Positions 8,950 through 18,269 of a stretch of 64,000 nucleotides of DNA are shown here, one piece after another. The position numbers were made by a program, and so were the translations under genes. Under the pieces are notes generated by a model. That model saw only the letters and a program-made list of their open reading frames with translations. It was not told the origin of the DNA and made no database searches. The stretch is from the NCBI GenBank assembly GCA_021739645.1, contig JAIPBL010000001.1, positions 208,484-272,483 on the forward strand, in the 5' to 3' direction. The DNA is from Saprospiraceae bacterium (GTDB taxonomy: Bacteria; Bacteroidota; Bacteroidia; Chitinophagales; Saprospiraceae). Position 1 is the first letter of the stretch, and each line of letters begins with the position of its first letter.

Positions 8950-9057
8950 ACGGACTGCCAGTCCGTTCAAATGTAACACGGACTGCCAGTCCGTGCTTTT
9001 CCATTTGAAAGGACTATCAGTCAGCGTTTTTGGAAAATCACGGACTAACAGTCCGTG
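8950..9057. repeat. Cluster of short palindromes (ACGGACTnnCAGTCCGT)
   Basis: Three good copies of a 17-19 bp palindrome (8950-8966, 8977-8995, 9039-9057) and one decayed copy (near 9011-9022) lie between two divergent genes. The arms are constant (CACGGACT/AGTCCGTG) while the central bases vary (GC or AA). The last copy ends 36 bp before the WD40 start. This looks like a REP-type mobile or structural repeat and not an operator. Confidence 0.75.
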
Positions 9058-9093
9058 TTACCGCAAAGAACGCAAACACGTACCACACCGCAA

Positions 9094-9999
9094 ATGCAAG
9101 TCACTAAAGTTACTCAACTTACAGGCCACAATGCTGCCATTTTTGCTCTCGCCGAAGGGCAGAATGAGCGCCATATCATTACTGGAGCAGGTGACGGTTG
9201 GGTGGTAGAATGGGACCTCGATGCCCCTGAACTGGGCAAGTTGTTAGCCAAGGTAGATCGTCAGGTTTTTTCACTTTGCTTTTTAAAAAATGAACAAAAA
9301 ATCGTGGCTGGAAACATGGACGGTGGCGTTCATTGGGTTGACCTACTTGATCAAAATACGACCAAAAACATCGCTCACCATCAGCGAGGGGTGTTCGACA
9401 TTCAAGTGGTGAACGGTCAAGTTTTTACCCTCGGTGGCGACGGAAAACTCAGCCGTTGGGCTATTGCAGAAATGCGTTCAACGGATAGTTATCACCTTGC
9501 TAACCAAGCACTTAGGTGTATGGATTTCTGTGAAAAGCGGCAGGAATTGGCGGTAGGAGGTAGTGATGGCGCCATTTATTTGCTGGATGCGGCGACACTC
9601 GAACTTCGTCACAAAATTGCGGCAGCGCATAACAACTCTGTGTTTTCAATTCGGTACTCGCCTGATGCTAGTTACCTCCTCAGCGGTGGCCGGGATGCAC
9701 TATTAAACGGTTGGAATTTGGGCAAAAATATTGCGTTAATCAGCTCACAGTCCGCCCATTTGTTCACCATCAACAGCATCGCTTTCAGCCCAGATGAGCA
9801 ATACTTTGCCACTGGCAGCCGGGATAAAACCGTCAAGATTTGGAATGCCTCAAATTTTGAACTGGAAAAAGTGCTGGAAGGTGGCCGGGATGGGGGGCAT
9901 TTTAATTCCGTAAACAAGGTTTTTTGGTCAAAACACAAGAATCAATTGATTTCGTGCAGTGATGACCGGACTTGCATTTTATGGAATGTAAAACCATGA
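9094..9999 (+). CDS. WD40 repeat protein
   Basis: A cytoplasmic beta-propeller of 301 residues with no signal peptide, made of about seven WD-type blades. Clear ends of blades include DGWVVEWDL, DGKLSRWAI, DGAIYLLDA, DALLNGWNL, DKTVKIWNA and DRTCILWNV. GH near the N-terminus (LTGHNAAIFAL) and FSPDEQYFATGSRD are typical. Such propellers are protein-binding scaffolds; no enzyme domain is fused. An in-frame ATG at 9055 lies inside the palindromic repeat cluster, so the start at 9094 (MQVTKVTQLTGH) is preferred. Confidence 0.88.
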   Translation: MQVTKVTQLTGHNAAIFALAEGQNERHIITGAGDGWVVEWDLDAPELGKLLAKVDRQVFSLCFLKNEQKIVAGNMDGGVHWVDLLDQNTTKNIAHHQRGVFDIQVVNGQVFTLGGDGKLSRWAIAEMRSTDSYHLANQALRCMDFCEKRQELAVGGSDGAIYLLDAATLELRHKIAAAHNNSVFSIRYSPDASYLLSGGRDALLNGWNLGKNIALISSQSAHLFTINSIAFSPDEQYFATGSRDKTVKIWNASNFELEKVLEGGRDGGHFNSVNKVFWSKHKNQLISCSDDRTCILWNVKP

Positions 10000-10412
10000 G
10001 AGTCCTCACATTCTCACCCTATCACTTCGTTCACGCTCTCACTGGCAAAAAAAGTAGCAAAGCAGCAGCAGAAAGTCGAATTAAAACCGGGTTCGTTTAC
10101 CTGGGGCTGCTGCCTGCTACCCTTCGAGCGTCTTTAGTTGGATACTTAAAAAAGAGAGCGTGTGATTTCAGCGCTTTAGATGTTTAATAAAAATGAATTC
10201 CTGTTCACTGCTGGCAAAGAAAGGCTGTGCCATACCTTTGCGCAAGTTCGGGTAGCAGGCAGACCTTGGGTTTATGCCTACTTTAACCTAAAATGGCCTT
10301 TTGATGGCAAACGTTAAATGGTATCGAATTTTCCAAATCACTCATTTTCAAGGATTTGCAAAAACTGTTAAGACACCAATTGGCCTATTGTTAAGCCCTC
10401 TTAACTTTTGAT
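10000..10412. other. Intergenic region with a 13-bp inverted repeat
   Basis: No convincing gene. It holds a perfect 13-bp inverted repeat (10110-10122 CTGCCTGCTACCC and 10250-10262) with 127 bp between the arms, and a promoter-like box at 10233. A 64-codon frame starting at 9996 overlaps the end of the WD40 gene but has no recognisable features. Confidence 0.5.
10233..10240 (+). promoter_or_regulatory. Possible promoter -7 box for meaB
   Basis: TACCTTTG fits TAnnTTTG. CTG, instead of TTG, stands 19 nt upstream. It implies a leader of about 165 nt before the TTG start of meaB. Confidence 0.4.
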
Positions 10413-11438
10413 TTGAACAAAAAAGCATCCATATCGAGCAAAAATTGGTCGGCCAACGACTACGTCGAAGGCATCCTTCGGGGCGATAGGGTAGTGCTCG
10501 GCCGTGCCATCACCTTGGTGGAAAGCAGCCGGCCCGAGCACCGGGAATTGGCCCAGCAGGTGCTCGAAAAATGCCTGCCGCATACTGGGAATTCCTTCCG
10601 CATGGGCATCACAGGCCCGCCGGGCGTCGGCAAAAGTAGCTTCATCGAGGCATTTGGTAGCCTCCTCGTGCAGGGGCATGGCCGAAAGCTTGCAGTGCTG
10701 GCCATTGACCCCAGCAGCCAAGTCAGTGGCGGCAGCATCCTCGGCGACAAGACTCGTATGGAAAAGCTGGGAGTTGAACCAAACGCCTTCATCCGGCCCA
10801 GTCCAGCGGGCAGTTCGCTGGGCGGGGTGGCCAACTGCACCCACGAGTCCATGCTGCTTTGCGAAGCGGCTGGCTTCGACACCATATTTATAGAAACGGT
10901 CGGGGTAGGGCAGAGCGAAACCGCCGTAGCTGGCATGGTGGATTTTTTCTTGCTTTTGCTGCTGCCTGGCGCAGGCGACGAGTTGCAGGGCATCAAGCGG
11001 GGTATTGTCGAAATGGCTGACTTGCTCGCTGTCAACAAGGCAGATGGCGACCGTATCGAACTCGCCAAATCAGCTCGAAAGGATTACGCTCTTGCACTTC
11101 ATCTTTTCCCAGAAAAACCAAATGGTTGGCAGCCAAAAGCGGTTACTTGCTCCGCAATGACTGGGGATGGGTTGGCTGAAATTTGGAAACTATTGTCTGA
11201 TTATCAAGAGGTTGTGAAAGGAAATGGGTGGTTTTTAGAAAACAGGAAAGCTCAATTGGGGACATGGTTTGCTTCGCAACTAGAACAATCCGTCCATCGG
11301 TTTTTCTTTGAATCAACTGAAATAAAAGCTGAATTAGTAGAATCAAAAGCTGCCGTTTTAGCAGGCAAACTCACTCCTGCCCAAGCAGCCAATTCATTGA
11401 TAGATTTATTCAAAAAATCAATTGAAAGCCGCCACTGA
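10413..11438 (+). CDS. meaB: Methylmalonyl-CoA mutase-associated GTPase MeaB
   Basis: G3E-type P-loop GTPase that loads and protects adenosylcobalamin-dependent methylmalonyl-CoA mutase. Visible motifs: Walker A GPPGVGKSS (about 67-75), IDPSS (switch region), GDKTRM, the family signature FIRPSPAGSSLGG, the G3 region IFIETVGVGQSE, and the G4 motif NKADGD. Length (341) is normal. The only possible start near the N-terminus is TTG at 10413; an in-frame TAA at 10392 excludes anything longer. The mutase itself is not in the window. It ends in a short AAACCTTAAACC tract before dnaK. Confidence 0.93.
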   Translation: MNKKASISSKNWSANDYVEGILRGDRVVLGRAITLVESSRPEHRELAQQVLEKCLPHTGNSFRMGITGPPGVGKSSFIEAFGSLLVQGHGRKLAVLAIDPSSQVSGGSILGDKTRMEKLGVEPNAFIRPSPAGSSLGGVANCTHESMLLCEAAGFDTIFIETVGVGQSETAVAGMVDFFLLLLLPGAGDELQGIKRGIVEMADLLAVNKADGDRIELAKSARKDYALALHLFPEKPNGWQPKAVTCSAMTGDGLAEIWKLLSDYQEVVKGNGWFLENRKAQLGTWFASQLEQSVHRFFFESTEIKAELVESKAAVLAGKLTPAQAANSLIDLFKKSIESRH

Positions 11439-11463
11439 AACCTTAAACCCCAAACCTTAAACC
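11438..11463. repeat. Short-word intergenic tract (AAACCTTAAACC/CCAAACC)
   Basis: Imperfect tandem copies of AAACCTT and AAACCCC begin at the stop codon of meaB. It is one of several such tracts in the window, each with its own word. Confidence 0.55.
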
Positions 11464-11627
11464 GCTCCTCCTCTGCCGTTTTGTCACCCCATTTTCTTTC
11501 ATTTCCTGCCATTTTTCACAAAATTTTGCCCAAAATTGACCAAAAAGTCAGTCAGAACCCGCTGGCATGTTCATTGATTGTCGGGAAAGAGCAAACCATT
11601 TTTGAACTAAAATAAAATAATATCTCA

Positions 11628-13541
11628 ATGGGTAAAATAATAGGAATAGACTTAGGAACTACAAACTCCTGTGTGGCAGTGATGGAAGGCAATGAGCCAG
11701 TCGTGATTGCCAATGACGAAGGCAGGAGAACCACACCGTCCATCATCGGCTTCCTCGACAACGGGGAACGGAAGGTGGGCGACCCCGCAAAACGCCAAGC
11801 AATCACCAACCCAACTCGGACAGTGGCTTCTATCAAGCGTTTCATGGGGCACCGCTACTCTGAAATCAGCAAGGAATTGGCGCATACCACCTACAAAGTG
11901 GTGAAAGGCGACAACGACACCGTTCGGGTGGACATTGACGGAAGGCTTTACACGCCTCAGGAAGTGTCAGCGATGGTACTTCAAAAAATGAAGAAAACGG
12001 CGGAAGATTTCCTTGGCACGGAGGTAACGGAAGCCGTCATCACGGTTCCAGCCTACTTCAACGATTCACAGCGCCAAGCCACCATCGAAGCTGGTGAAAT
12101 CGCTGGCCTGAAAGTTCGCCGTATCATCAACGAACCCACGGCTGCGGCCTTGGCCTATGGCCTCGACAAGCGCCACAAAGACATGACCATCGCCGTTTAC
12201 GACCTCGGTGGCGGAACTTTCGACATCTCTGTTTTGGAGTTGGGCGAGGGTGTTTTTGAAGTAAAATCTACCAACGGTGATACCCACCTCGGTGGCGACG
12301 ACTTCGACCGCAAAATCATTGACTGGTTGGCCGATGCGTTCAAAACACAGGAAAACATTGACCTCCGCAAAGACCCGATGGCGCTCCAGCGCTTGAAGGA
12401 CGCGGCGGAGAAAGCCAAAATCGAACTTTCCTCTTCTTCGGAAACGGAAATCAATCTCCCGTACATCACGGCAGTGGACGGTGTGCCAAAGCACTTGGTG
12501 CTGAAACTCAGCCGTGCGAAGTTCGAGGCACTTTGTGATGACCTCGTTAAGCGCACCATCGAGCCTTGCCGTCAGGCCATCAAAGATGCTGGCCTCACTG
12601 CCAACGACATTGATGAAATTATCCTCGTGGGTGGTTCGACCCGTATCCCCCGCATCCAGACCGTGGTGGAGGAGTTTTTTGGCAAAAAGCCAAACAAAGG
12701 CGTGAACCCGGATGAGGTTGTTGCCATTGGCGCAGCCATTCAAGGTGGCGTTTTGACGGGTGAAACCAAAGACGTGCTCCTGCTGGACGTGACCCCGCTT
12801 TCGCTGGGTATCGAGACGATGGGCGGCGTTTACGACGTGGTCATCGAGTCGAACACGACCATTCCAACGAAGAAATCGAAAACCTACTCCACGGCTGCCG
12901 ACAACCAGCCGAGTGTGGAAATCCACATCCTGCAAGGCGAGCGCCCAATGGCCCGTGACAACCGCAGCGTCGGTCGGTTCATCCTCGACGGCATCCCGCC
13001 AGCACCGAGAGGCTTGCCACAGGTGGAAGTCAGCTTCGACATTGACTCCAACGGTATCCTCAGCGTGAGTGCCGTGGACAAAGGCACTGGCAAGCAGCAG
13101 AACATCCGCATCGAGGCCAGCACTGGCCTGAGCAAGGAGGAAGTTGCCCGGATGAAAGCAGAGGCGCAGGCCAACGCCGACACCGACCGGGAAACCCGTG
13201 AGCGGGTGGAAAAACTGAACCAGGCTGACTCACTGATTTTCCAAACGGAAAAACAGTTGAAGGAATACAAAGAGAAGATTCCAGCCGACAAGGTTAGTGC
13301 CATCGAGACAGCCCTGAATGAGTTGAAAGAAGCGCACAAGGCCGAAAATTTGGAAGGTATTGAAACTGCATCTGCAAGCCTCAACGCCGCTTGGCAGGCT
13401 GCCAGCCAGGACATGTACCAAGCTACGCAAGAACAGCAAGCTGGCGCAGCTGACACCAATGGCCACGATGCTGGTCAGGAAGGTGGCTCAGATGCTAAAG
13501 AAGATGTTACCGACGTAGAGTTTGAAGAAGTCGGTAAATAA
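11628..13541 (+). CDS. dnaK: Chaperone protein DnaK (Hsp70)
   Basis: ATP-driven folding chaperone, 637 residues, full length. The actin-like ATPase domain begins [16 protein letters not shown], with phosphate-2 loop [14 protein letters not shown] and adenosine-site motif [13 protein letters not shown]. The linker [19 protein letters not shown] leads into the substrate-binding domain. The C-terminus ends in an acidic tail ([12 protein letters not shown]), the usual EEVD-like end. The gene stands alone; no grpE or dnaJ is adjacent, unlike many other bacteria. No CIRCE element was found in the 190-bp leader. A strong terminator follows. Confidence 0.98.
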   Translation: MGKIIGIDLGTTNSCVAVMEGNEPVVIANDEGRRTTPSIIGFLDNGERKVGDPAKRQAITNPTRTVASIKRFMGHRYSEISKELAHTTYKVVKGDNDTVRVDIDGRLYTPQEVSAMVLQKMKKTAEDFLGTEVTEAVITVPAYFNDSQRQATIEAGEIAGLKVRRIINEPTAAALAYGLDKRHKDMTIAVYDLGGGTFDISVLELGEGVFEVKSTNGDTHLGGDDFDRKIIDWLADAFKTQENIDLRKDPMALQRLKDAAEKAKIELSSSSETEINLPYITAVDGVPKHLVLKLSRAKFEALCDDLVKRTIEPCRQAIKDAGLTANDIDEIILVGGSTRIPRIQTVVEEFFGKKPNKGVNPDEVVAIGAAIQGGVLTGETKDVLLLDVTPLSLGIETMGGVYDVVIESNTTIPTKKSKTYSTAADNQPSVEIHILQGERPMARDNRSVGRFILDGIPPAPRGLPQVEVSFDIDSNGILSVSAVDKGTGKQQNIRIEASTGLSKEEVARMKAEAQANADTDRETRERVEKLNQADSLIFQTEKQLKEYKEKIPADKVSAIETALNELKEAHKAENLEGIETASASLNAAWQAASQDMYQATQEQQAGAADTNGHDAGQEGGSDAKEDVTDVEFEEVGK

Positions 13542-13556
13542 TTTGAGAATCAAACT

Positions 13557-13600
13557 TTGAAAAAAGGCGGCACTCCGGGATGGAGTTGCCGCCTTTTTCG
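13557..13600 (+). terminator. Rho-independent terminator of dnaK
   Basis: A stem of about 16 bp (AAAAAGGCGGCACTCC with GGAGTTGCCGCCTTTTT, one bulge) around loop GGGAT is followed by T-rich sequence, 20 bp after the dnaK stop. Confidence 0.88.
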
Positions 13601-13617
13601 TAAAAAATTGATTTATA

Positions 13618-13817
13618 CGAATTAGGGGTTGAAATGTGCCGTTAGGCACAAAATGTCGGTAGAAATCGAATAAAAATGGGTCTGCTGCGTGCCGTAGGTA
13701 CGCAGCAGACCCACGAGAAGTAGCGTACCTAACGGCACGCAGGCCGAAGTTTGGGCATATTGCTACCAATATTTCGTGCCTAACGGCACGTTTAGCCGCA
13801 TTTCAACCCCTAATTCG
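13618..13817. mobile_element. 200-bp inverted-repeat element with nested palindromes, no coding capacity
   Basis: Perfect 19-bp terminal inverted repeats (13618-13636 and 13799-13817, CGAATTAGGGGTTGAAATG) bound about 160 bp. Inside are a GTGCC/GGCAC hairpin (13636-13649), a perfect 14-bp stem (13677-13690 with 13700-13713) and two more copies of a CGTGCCGTTAGGTACG-like palindrome in opposite orientation (near 13723-13740 and 13775-13790). It fills the gap between convergent dnaK and the nuclease-like gene. This fits a MITE or REPIN-like non-autonomous element; no transposase is in the window. Confidence 0.65.
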
Positions 13818-13833
13818 CATGATTTACAGTCGA

Positions 13834-14814
13834 TTACGCTTTTACCATCTCCCACCCAGCCATCACAAAATAATCGGTGTACATGCCTGGCAGATAAAAG
13901 CGGTCTTCCACGTTTTCAATGGTGAAATACAGCTCCGGGTCGAGGATTTTATTGACACCCGGTTGGCCAAGGTCAATCACCGGGCGGTTTGGCTTGCTGC
14001 CCCTGGCTATAGTGCGAAGCTCCATAGGAAGCAGCCGAAGCGGGTCAACGGGGTTGTAAATACCTGCCTCTCGATTGCGTGCACCTTTGACGGCATCCCG
14101 TGCGCCTTTCAGTTTGGAGGCTTTTGTCATAAATTTCCAAAAACCGTCTGGCGAAATGATTTTTTTATCCAACGGGTTGGTGATGCGGATGAAAGGGTCC
14201 ACGTTTGGGAAGATAAAATAGGGCGTTGCGAAGCCCCCAGCCAGTTGTCGGATGTTGTAGTCAATGGCTGAAGTGGCTGGTGTTTCACCTTCAAAATTGT
14301 CACGGTGCGGGCGTAGGTAACACAACAGCCGGCCATAGGTATCCAAAAATTCATTGGCATAAGCTTGGAAAAACATAAAATCATCCTTGGTTTTGCCTGC
14401 GGCCTTCATATCATCTTCGATTTCCTTCTTCAGGTTTTGCTTTCCTTTGTCGGCATGTTTGTAGTGATTTTCGGCAATGCCGACACCATCACCGATGACG
14501 GCGTTCAGGTGTTCCTTTAGAGCTGGGCTGAACTTTGTTATTTTAGCATGCAAGTCTGGGCCTGTAAAAAAATCAACCCAAGCGGGGTTGTTCAAGCCCA
14601 AAAAACCACGCCTACCGGGGAAGTCGAAGCTGATTTCTGGGGTGTCAATTCCCAAAAAGCGGATACCCAAATTGCCGTCGGTGCTCACACTAACGGTATC
14701 GCCGTCGTGAGTGATTTGTGCAACTGAAGCCTTTGACTTTCCACGAATAGCAAAGTTGGTTTGACCGTATTTGAAGCCGCTGGAGGTTACACTAAAAATG
14801 CCATTTGAAGCCAT
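13834..14814 (-). CDS. Staphylococcal nuclease-like (SNase/TNase) domain protein
   Basis: A 326-residue protein. The region near residues 30-60 (VAQITHDGDTVSV ... IRFLGIDTPE) matches the SNase core, with the Asp pair that binds calcium. DTYGRLLCYL near residue 165 matches the strand carrying the second catalytic Arg. The family core is only ~140 residues; here a helical insertion of about 80 residues separates the halves and a ~140-residue C-terminal extension of unknown fold follows. No signal peptide is seen, which is unusual for this mostly secreted family. Activity is plausible but unproven, since the spacing between catalytic residues is stretched. Confidence 0.72.
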   Translation of the reverse strand: MASNGIFSVTSSGFKYGQTNFAIRGKSKASVAQITHDGDTVSVSTDGNLGIRFLGIDTPEISFDFPGRRGFLGLNNPAWVDFFTGPDLHAKITKFSPALKEHLNAVIGDGVGIAENHYKHADKGKQNLKKEIEDDMKAAGKTKDDFMFFQAYANEFLDTYGRLLCYLRPHRDNFEGETPATSAIDYNIRQLAGGFATPYFIFPNVDPFIRITNPLDKKIISPDGFWKFMTKASKLKGARDAVKGARNREAGIYNPVDPLRLLPMELRTIARGSKPNRPVIDLGQPGVNKILDPELYFTIENVEDRFYLPGMYTDYFVMAGWEMVKA

Positions 14815-14987
14815 AGATAGAAAATTTTGATAGTAAAACGGGGAATTTTAGAAGCATACGCTCGGAAATACAAATGTAATCTTTTGAGAAGATATTGGAG
14901 GTTGCTAATTGCGTCTTCGACCAATCCGAAACAAGCATTTTAAACCCTTTGAGAAAATAGCTGTTTCGTAGAAAATTATTTCAGCTT

Positions 14988-15533
14988 ATGCTGCCAATCG
15001 ATTTAGATGAGGAACTATTGTTGTTGGAAGAAATGCTAACCAACGAGGACACGTCGGTATATAATCTTACCTTCCAAAGTCCTGTTATGCTGGTATTTCT
15101 GCGCCATTTCGGCTGTGTTTTTTGCAAGGAAGCCCTTCACGATATTTCACTTCGCCGGAAAACCATTGAGCAAAGCGGTATAAAAATCGTCTTCGTCCAC
15201 ATGGCCGATGGCAGCACTGCGGTAGAATATTTTCAGGAATTCAAACTGGCTGGCGCAACCTTTGTTTGTGACCCAACGCAGCAGTTTTACCAGGCTTTTG
15301 GCTTGCAACGCGGCTCTTTCACGCAGCTTTATGGCCTCAAAACTTGGATTCGGGGCTACAAAGTCAAACAGGAACTGGGGTACGAACTCGAAATGGCCAA
15401 GCGACTTGGGGACTCTACCCAGATGCCAGGTGTTTTCGTGTTGCAAAATGGCATGGTTCGGGACAAATTCATTCATCGAATGGCTTCCGAACGACCTGAT
15501 TATGAGCAACTTATGCAATGCTGCGTGATTTGA
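14988..15533 (+). CDS. Peroxiredoxin-like (AhpC/TSA_2 type) protein
   Basis: A 181-residue thioredoxin-fold protein. VFLRHFGCVFCKEAL places a CxxC pair at the N-terminus of the first helix, as in the peroxiredoxin-like 2 (FAM213/AhpC-TSA_2) group. VFVHMADGSTAVEYFQEF, FVCDPTQQFYQAFGL and PGVFVLQNGMVRDKF follow the family order. No signal peptide, so cytoplasmic. Reducing or antioxidant activity is inferred from the family. It is divergent from the nuclease-like gene; a short-word CCAACTG tract lies between it and aroC. Confidence 0.8.
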   Translation: MLPIDLDEELLLLEEMLTNEDTSVYNLTFQSPVMLVFLRHFGCVFCKEALHDISLRRKTIEQSGIKIVFVHMADGSTAVEYFQEFKLAGATFVCDPTQQFYQAFGLQRGSFTQLYGLKTWIRGYKVKQELGYELEMAKRLGDSTQMPGVFVLQNGMVRDKFIHRMASERPDYEQLMQCCVI

Positions 15534-15653
15534 CCCACTGTTTCTATTTTTTTTAAAAAAAGCCCAATAGCCCTCCCTCTTCCCCTCCAAGTTCCCGTAC
15601 TTTTACACCCATTTTCAATTTCGCTGTTCGCAGCCGCTACCAATTAACGAGGC

Positions 15654-15690
15654 ACTGACTGCCAACCGCCAACTGTCAAACTGCCAACTC
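15654..15690. repeat. Short-word intergenic tract (ACTGCCAACCGCCAACTG)
   Basis: Degenerate tandem copies of (A)CTGCCAAC/CTGTCAAA fill the last 40 bases before the aroC start. Confidence 0.55.
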
Positions 15691-15694
15691 AAAT

Positions 15695-16774
15695 ATGCCC
15701 GGCAATTCCTTCGGACATACCTTTCGCATAACTACCTTCGGTGAGTCTCACGGCACGGCCATCGGTGTGGTAATTGACGGTTGCCCAGTAGGCTTGGAAC
15801 TGAACCTCGATTTTATCCAAAAAGAACTCGACCGTCGCCGACCCGGTCAATCTGCCATTGTCACACAGCGGCAAGAAGCCGACCGCGTGGAGCTGCTCTC
15901 TGGCGTTTTTGAGGGCAAAACAACCGGGATGCCACTGGCGCTGCTCATCCGCAACGAAGACGCCAAATCCAAGGATTACAGCCATATCGCAGACAAGTAC
16001 CGGCCCAGCCACGCCGATTTCACCTACCAAGCCAAGTACGGTTTTCGGGATTACCGTGGCGGAGGCCGCTCCAGTGCCCGTGAGACGGCGGCCCGGGTGG
16101 CTGCGGGTGCTGTTGCGAAGCAGTTTTTGGCAAACAACGGCATCAACGTCACCGCTTGGGTGAGCAGGGTAGGGGAGATTGCGCTTGATAAAAATTACGA
16201 GGAACTCGATTTTTCAAAAATTGAATCCACACCGGTCCGCTGCCCCGACCTCGGTGTTGCGGAGCAAATGGAAAACCTGATACGTGAGGTTCGCAAAGCG
16301 GGCGATACCATTGGAGGTATCGTGAGTTGCGTGGTTCAAGGTTGTCCACCCGGTCTTGGTGAGCCGGTTTTCGACCGACTTCATGCCGATTTGGGAAAAG
16401 CTATGCTCAGTATCAACGCTTGCAAAGGCTTCGAAATCGGCTCTGGCTTTGCTGGTGTCACGATGCGAGGCTCCCAACATAACGACCCATTTTTTACTGA
16501 CGAAAATGGCCAAGTTCGAACCCGCACAAACCACAGCGGCGGGGTGCAGGGCGGTATCTCCAATGGAATGGACATTCCGTTCCGGGTAGCGTTTAAACCC
16601 GTGGCAACCATCTTGCAGCCCCAGGAGTCAGTCAACGAGGCTGGTGAATCCGTGCAAGTTGCGGGAAAAGGCCGCCACGACCCTTGCGTTTTGCCTCGTG
16701 CAGTCCCCATCGTGGAAGCCATGGCAGCTTTGGTATTGGCTGATCATTTTTTAAGAAATCAAAAAAAGGATTGA
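15695..16774 (+). CDS. aroC: Chorismate synthase
   Basis: Last step of the shikimate pathway: converts 5-enolpyruvylshikimate-3-phosphate to chorismate with reduced FMN. Full length (359). All three family signatures are present: [18 protein letters not shown] at the N-terminus, the central [20 protein letters not shown], and the late [13 protein letters not shown] with the nearby [11 protein letters not shown]. Its product feeds menaquinone synthesis through MqnA, encoded at 51351-52208. The ATG at 15695 directly follows the CCAACTG tract. Confidence 0.98.
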   Translation: MPGNSFGHTFRITTFGESHGTAIGVVIDGCPVGLELNLDFIQKELDRRRPGQSAIVTQRQEADRVELLSGVFEGKTTGMPLALLIRNEDAKSKDYSHIADKYRPSHADFTYQAKYGFRDYRGGGRSSARETAARVAAGAVAKQFLANNGINVTAWVSRVGEIALDKNYEELDFSKIESTPVRCPDLGVAEQMENLIREVRKAGDTIGGIVSCVVQGCPPGLGEPVFDRLHADLGKAMLSINACKGFEIGSGFAGVTMRGSQHNDPFFTDENGQVRTRTNHSGGVQGGISNGMDIPFRVAFKPVATILQPQESVNEAGESVQVAGKGRHDPCVLPRAVPIVEAMAALVLADHFLRNQKKD

Positions 16775-16853
16775 AGGATTGGAGGAATGGAGGGTTGAAG
16801 GCAACAGATGCCACAATCCTTCAAACCATTATTCCTTCAATCCATCAATCGTT
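16767..16853. repeat. Short-word inverted tract (GGATTGAAGGATTGGAGG) after aroC
   Basis: The left half repeats GGATTGAAGG/GGAATGGAGG and the right half carries the complementary CCTTCAATCC words, giving a long imperfect hairpin that overlaps the aroC stop. It may act as terminator or attenuator before the esterase gene. Confidence 0.6.
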
Positions 16854-16858
16854 TCAGT

Positions 16859-18259
16859 ATGAAAACCAGATTACTATTTCTGCTCGCTTTGTGCCTGTCG
16901 GCAAATCTTTTTGCGCAGCTAACCATCAAAGTCACGGCGATACCAGCCAATACCCCAGCCGGTGAATCAATCCACATCGCTGGCAGCTTCCAGGGCTGGG
17001 ATCCCACTGATGTCAATTCCGTTTTGGATGACCTCGGCAATGGCCAATTTCAAATTACCATCAGCCCTCCAATTGGGGTGATGAAGTACAAGTTCACGAG
17101 GGGCAGTTGGGCGACGGTTGAGGGCACTGCCAACGGCGGATTTTTGCCTGACCGGGAGTACAATTACACAGGTGGATTGGCAACATTGACAGTCCAAATT
17201 GCAGGTTGGGAGGATGTCAGCCAGGGCAGTACCGCTGCTGCCAACGTCCACCTACTCGATGCCAATTTTTTCATGCCGCAGCTTAACCGTTCCCGCCGCA
17301 TCATGATATACCTGCCGCCAGATTACGAAACTACCCAGAAGCATTACCCGGTGCTGTACATGCACGACGGGCAAAACCTATTTGACCAAGCGACTAGTTT
17401 CAGCGGAGAATGGGGTGTGGATGAATCGCTGAACCAGTTGCATGCCCAAGGTGATTACGGCTGCATCGTGGTGGGCATCGACAACGGGGGGGGGCTGCGA
17501 ATTGACGAACTTGCCCCGTGGGTGAACCCCGACTACAATGAGGGCGGCGAGGGCGGCCAGTACGTTGATTTTATGGTAGAAACGCTGAAGCCATTTGTTG
17601 ACCAAAACTACCGCACGCTGCCAAGTCGTGATTTCACGGGCATTTTTGGCAGTTCGCTCGGTGGCCTGATTTCACAGTTTGGCATCATGGAGCATCAAGA
17701 CGTTTTTAGTAAAGCAGGCATTTTTTCCCCGGCCTTTTGGTTCAACGACCCGGAGATTTTTGACCACAGTGCAAACACCCCAAAAACGGAAGGCATGAAG
17801 ATTTACCAACTGGCTGGCTATCCAGAAGTCAACGGCTCCGTGGTGAACGATGTGAACCACATGGAAACCGTTCTCTTAAATAACGGCTTTGGCGTTGGCG
17901 AGCTTTACAAGTCGTTTCATCAGGACGGTGAACATAGTGAGTGGTTTTGGGAGAGGGAGTTTCCGGCAGCCTATCAATGGCTTTTCGGCGACTTGAGCAT
18001 TTCATCTACTAACAATGCTTCGAACCAAAGTCTGCGATTTTATCCAAATCCTGCTGACACTTCGATTTTTATCGAAAATTTGCCTGACTTCCCCAAGCTG
18101 AGTTACCGGATTTTTAATTTGGAAGGCAAGTTGGTAAAAAAAGGTAAGTTGCAAACTGGAGAACCACTGGATGTTAGTAAGTTGCCGGCTAGCAGTTACG
18201 TGCTCCAAGTTTTTGCGAAGCAAAAACAAGTGGCGAGCGGACAATTTTTGGTGAAATAA
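16859..18259 (+). CDS. Secreted esterase (PF00756 type) with T9SS C-terminal sorting domain
   Basis: A 466-residue exported protein. Signal peptide (MKTRLLFLLALCLSANLFAQ), then a ~100-residue starch-binding-like beta domain (IHIAGSFQGWDP ... GVMKYKFTRGSW), then an alpha/beta-hydrolase of the enterochelin esterase/antigen 85 group: IMIYLPPDY, YMHDGQNLF, and the nucleophile Ser in GIFGSSLGGL, with a late His in HSEWFW. The last ~80 residues (LRFYPNPADTSIFIENL ... GQFLVK) are a type A T9SS sorting domain, so the product is carried across the outer membrane. The start is set by the signal peptide; an upstream in-frame ATG (16808) lies in the repeat tract. Likely substrate: an ester on a sugar or peptide; not determinable. 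Confidence 0.9.
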   Translation: MKTRLLFLLALCLSANLFAQLTIKVTAIPANTPAGESIHIAGSFQGWDPTDVNSVLDDLGNGQFQITISPPIGVMKYKFTRGSWATVEGTANGGFLPDREYNYTGGLATLTVQIAGWEDVSQGSTAAANVHLLDANFFMPQLNRSRRIMIYLPPDYETTQKHYPVLYMHDGQNLFDQATSFSGEWGVDESLNQLHAQGDYGCIVVGIDNGGGLRIDELAPWVNPDYNEGGEGGQYVDFMVETLKPFVDQNYRTLPSRDFTGIFGSSLGGLISQFGIMEHQDVFSKAGIFSPAFWFNDPEIFDHSANTPKTEGMKIYQLAGYPEVNGSVVNDVNHMETVLLNNGFGVGELYKSFHQDGEHSEWFWEREFPAAYQWLFGDLSISSTNNASNQSLRFYPNPADTSIFIENLPDFPKLSYRIFNLEGKLVKKGKLQTGEPLDVSKLPASSYVLQVFAKQKQVASGQFLVK

Positions 18260-18269
18260 TTAAGCGCAA

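Noticed and set aside
9972..10187. 71-codon frame after the WD40 gene
   Set aside because: Overlaps the WD40 end, has no family features, and contains one arm of the inverted repeat.
12066..13459. Minus-strand frames of 191-289 codons opposite dnaK
   Set aside because: dnaK is certain; long antisense frames are common opposite GC-rich conserved genes.
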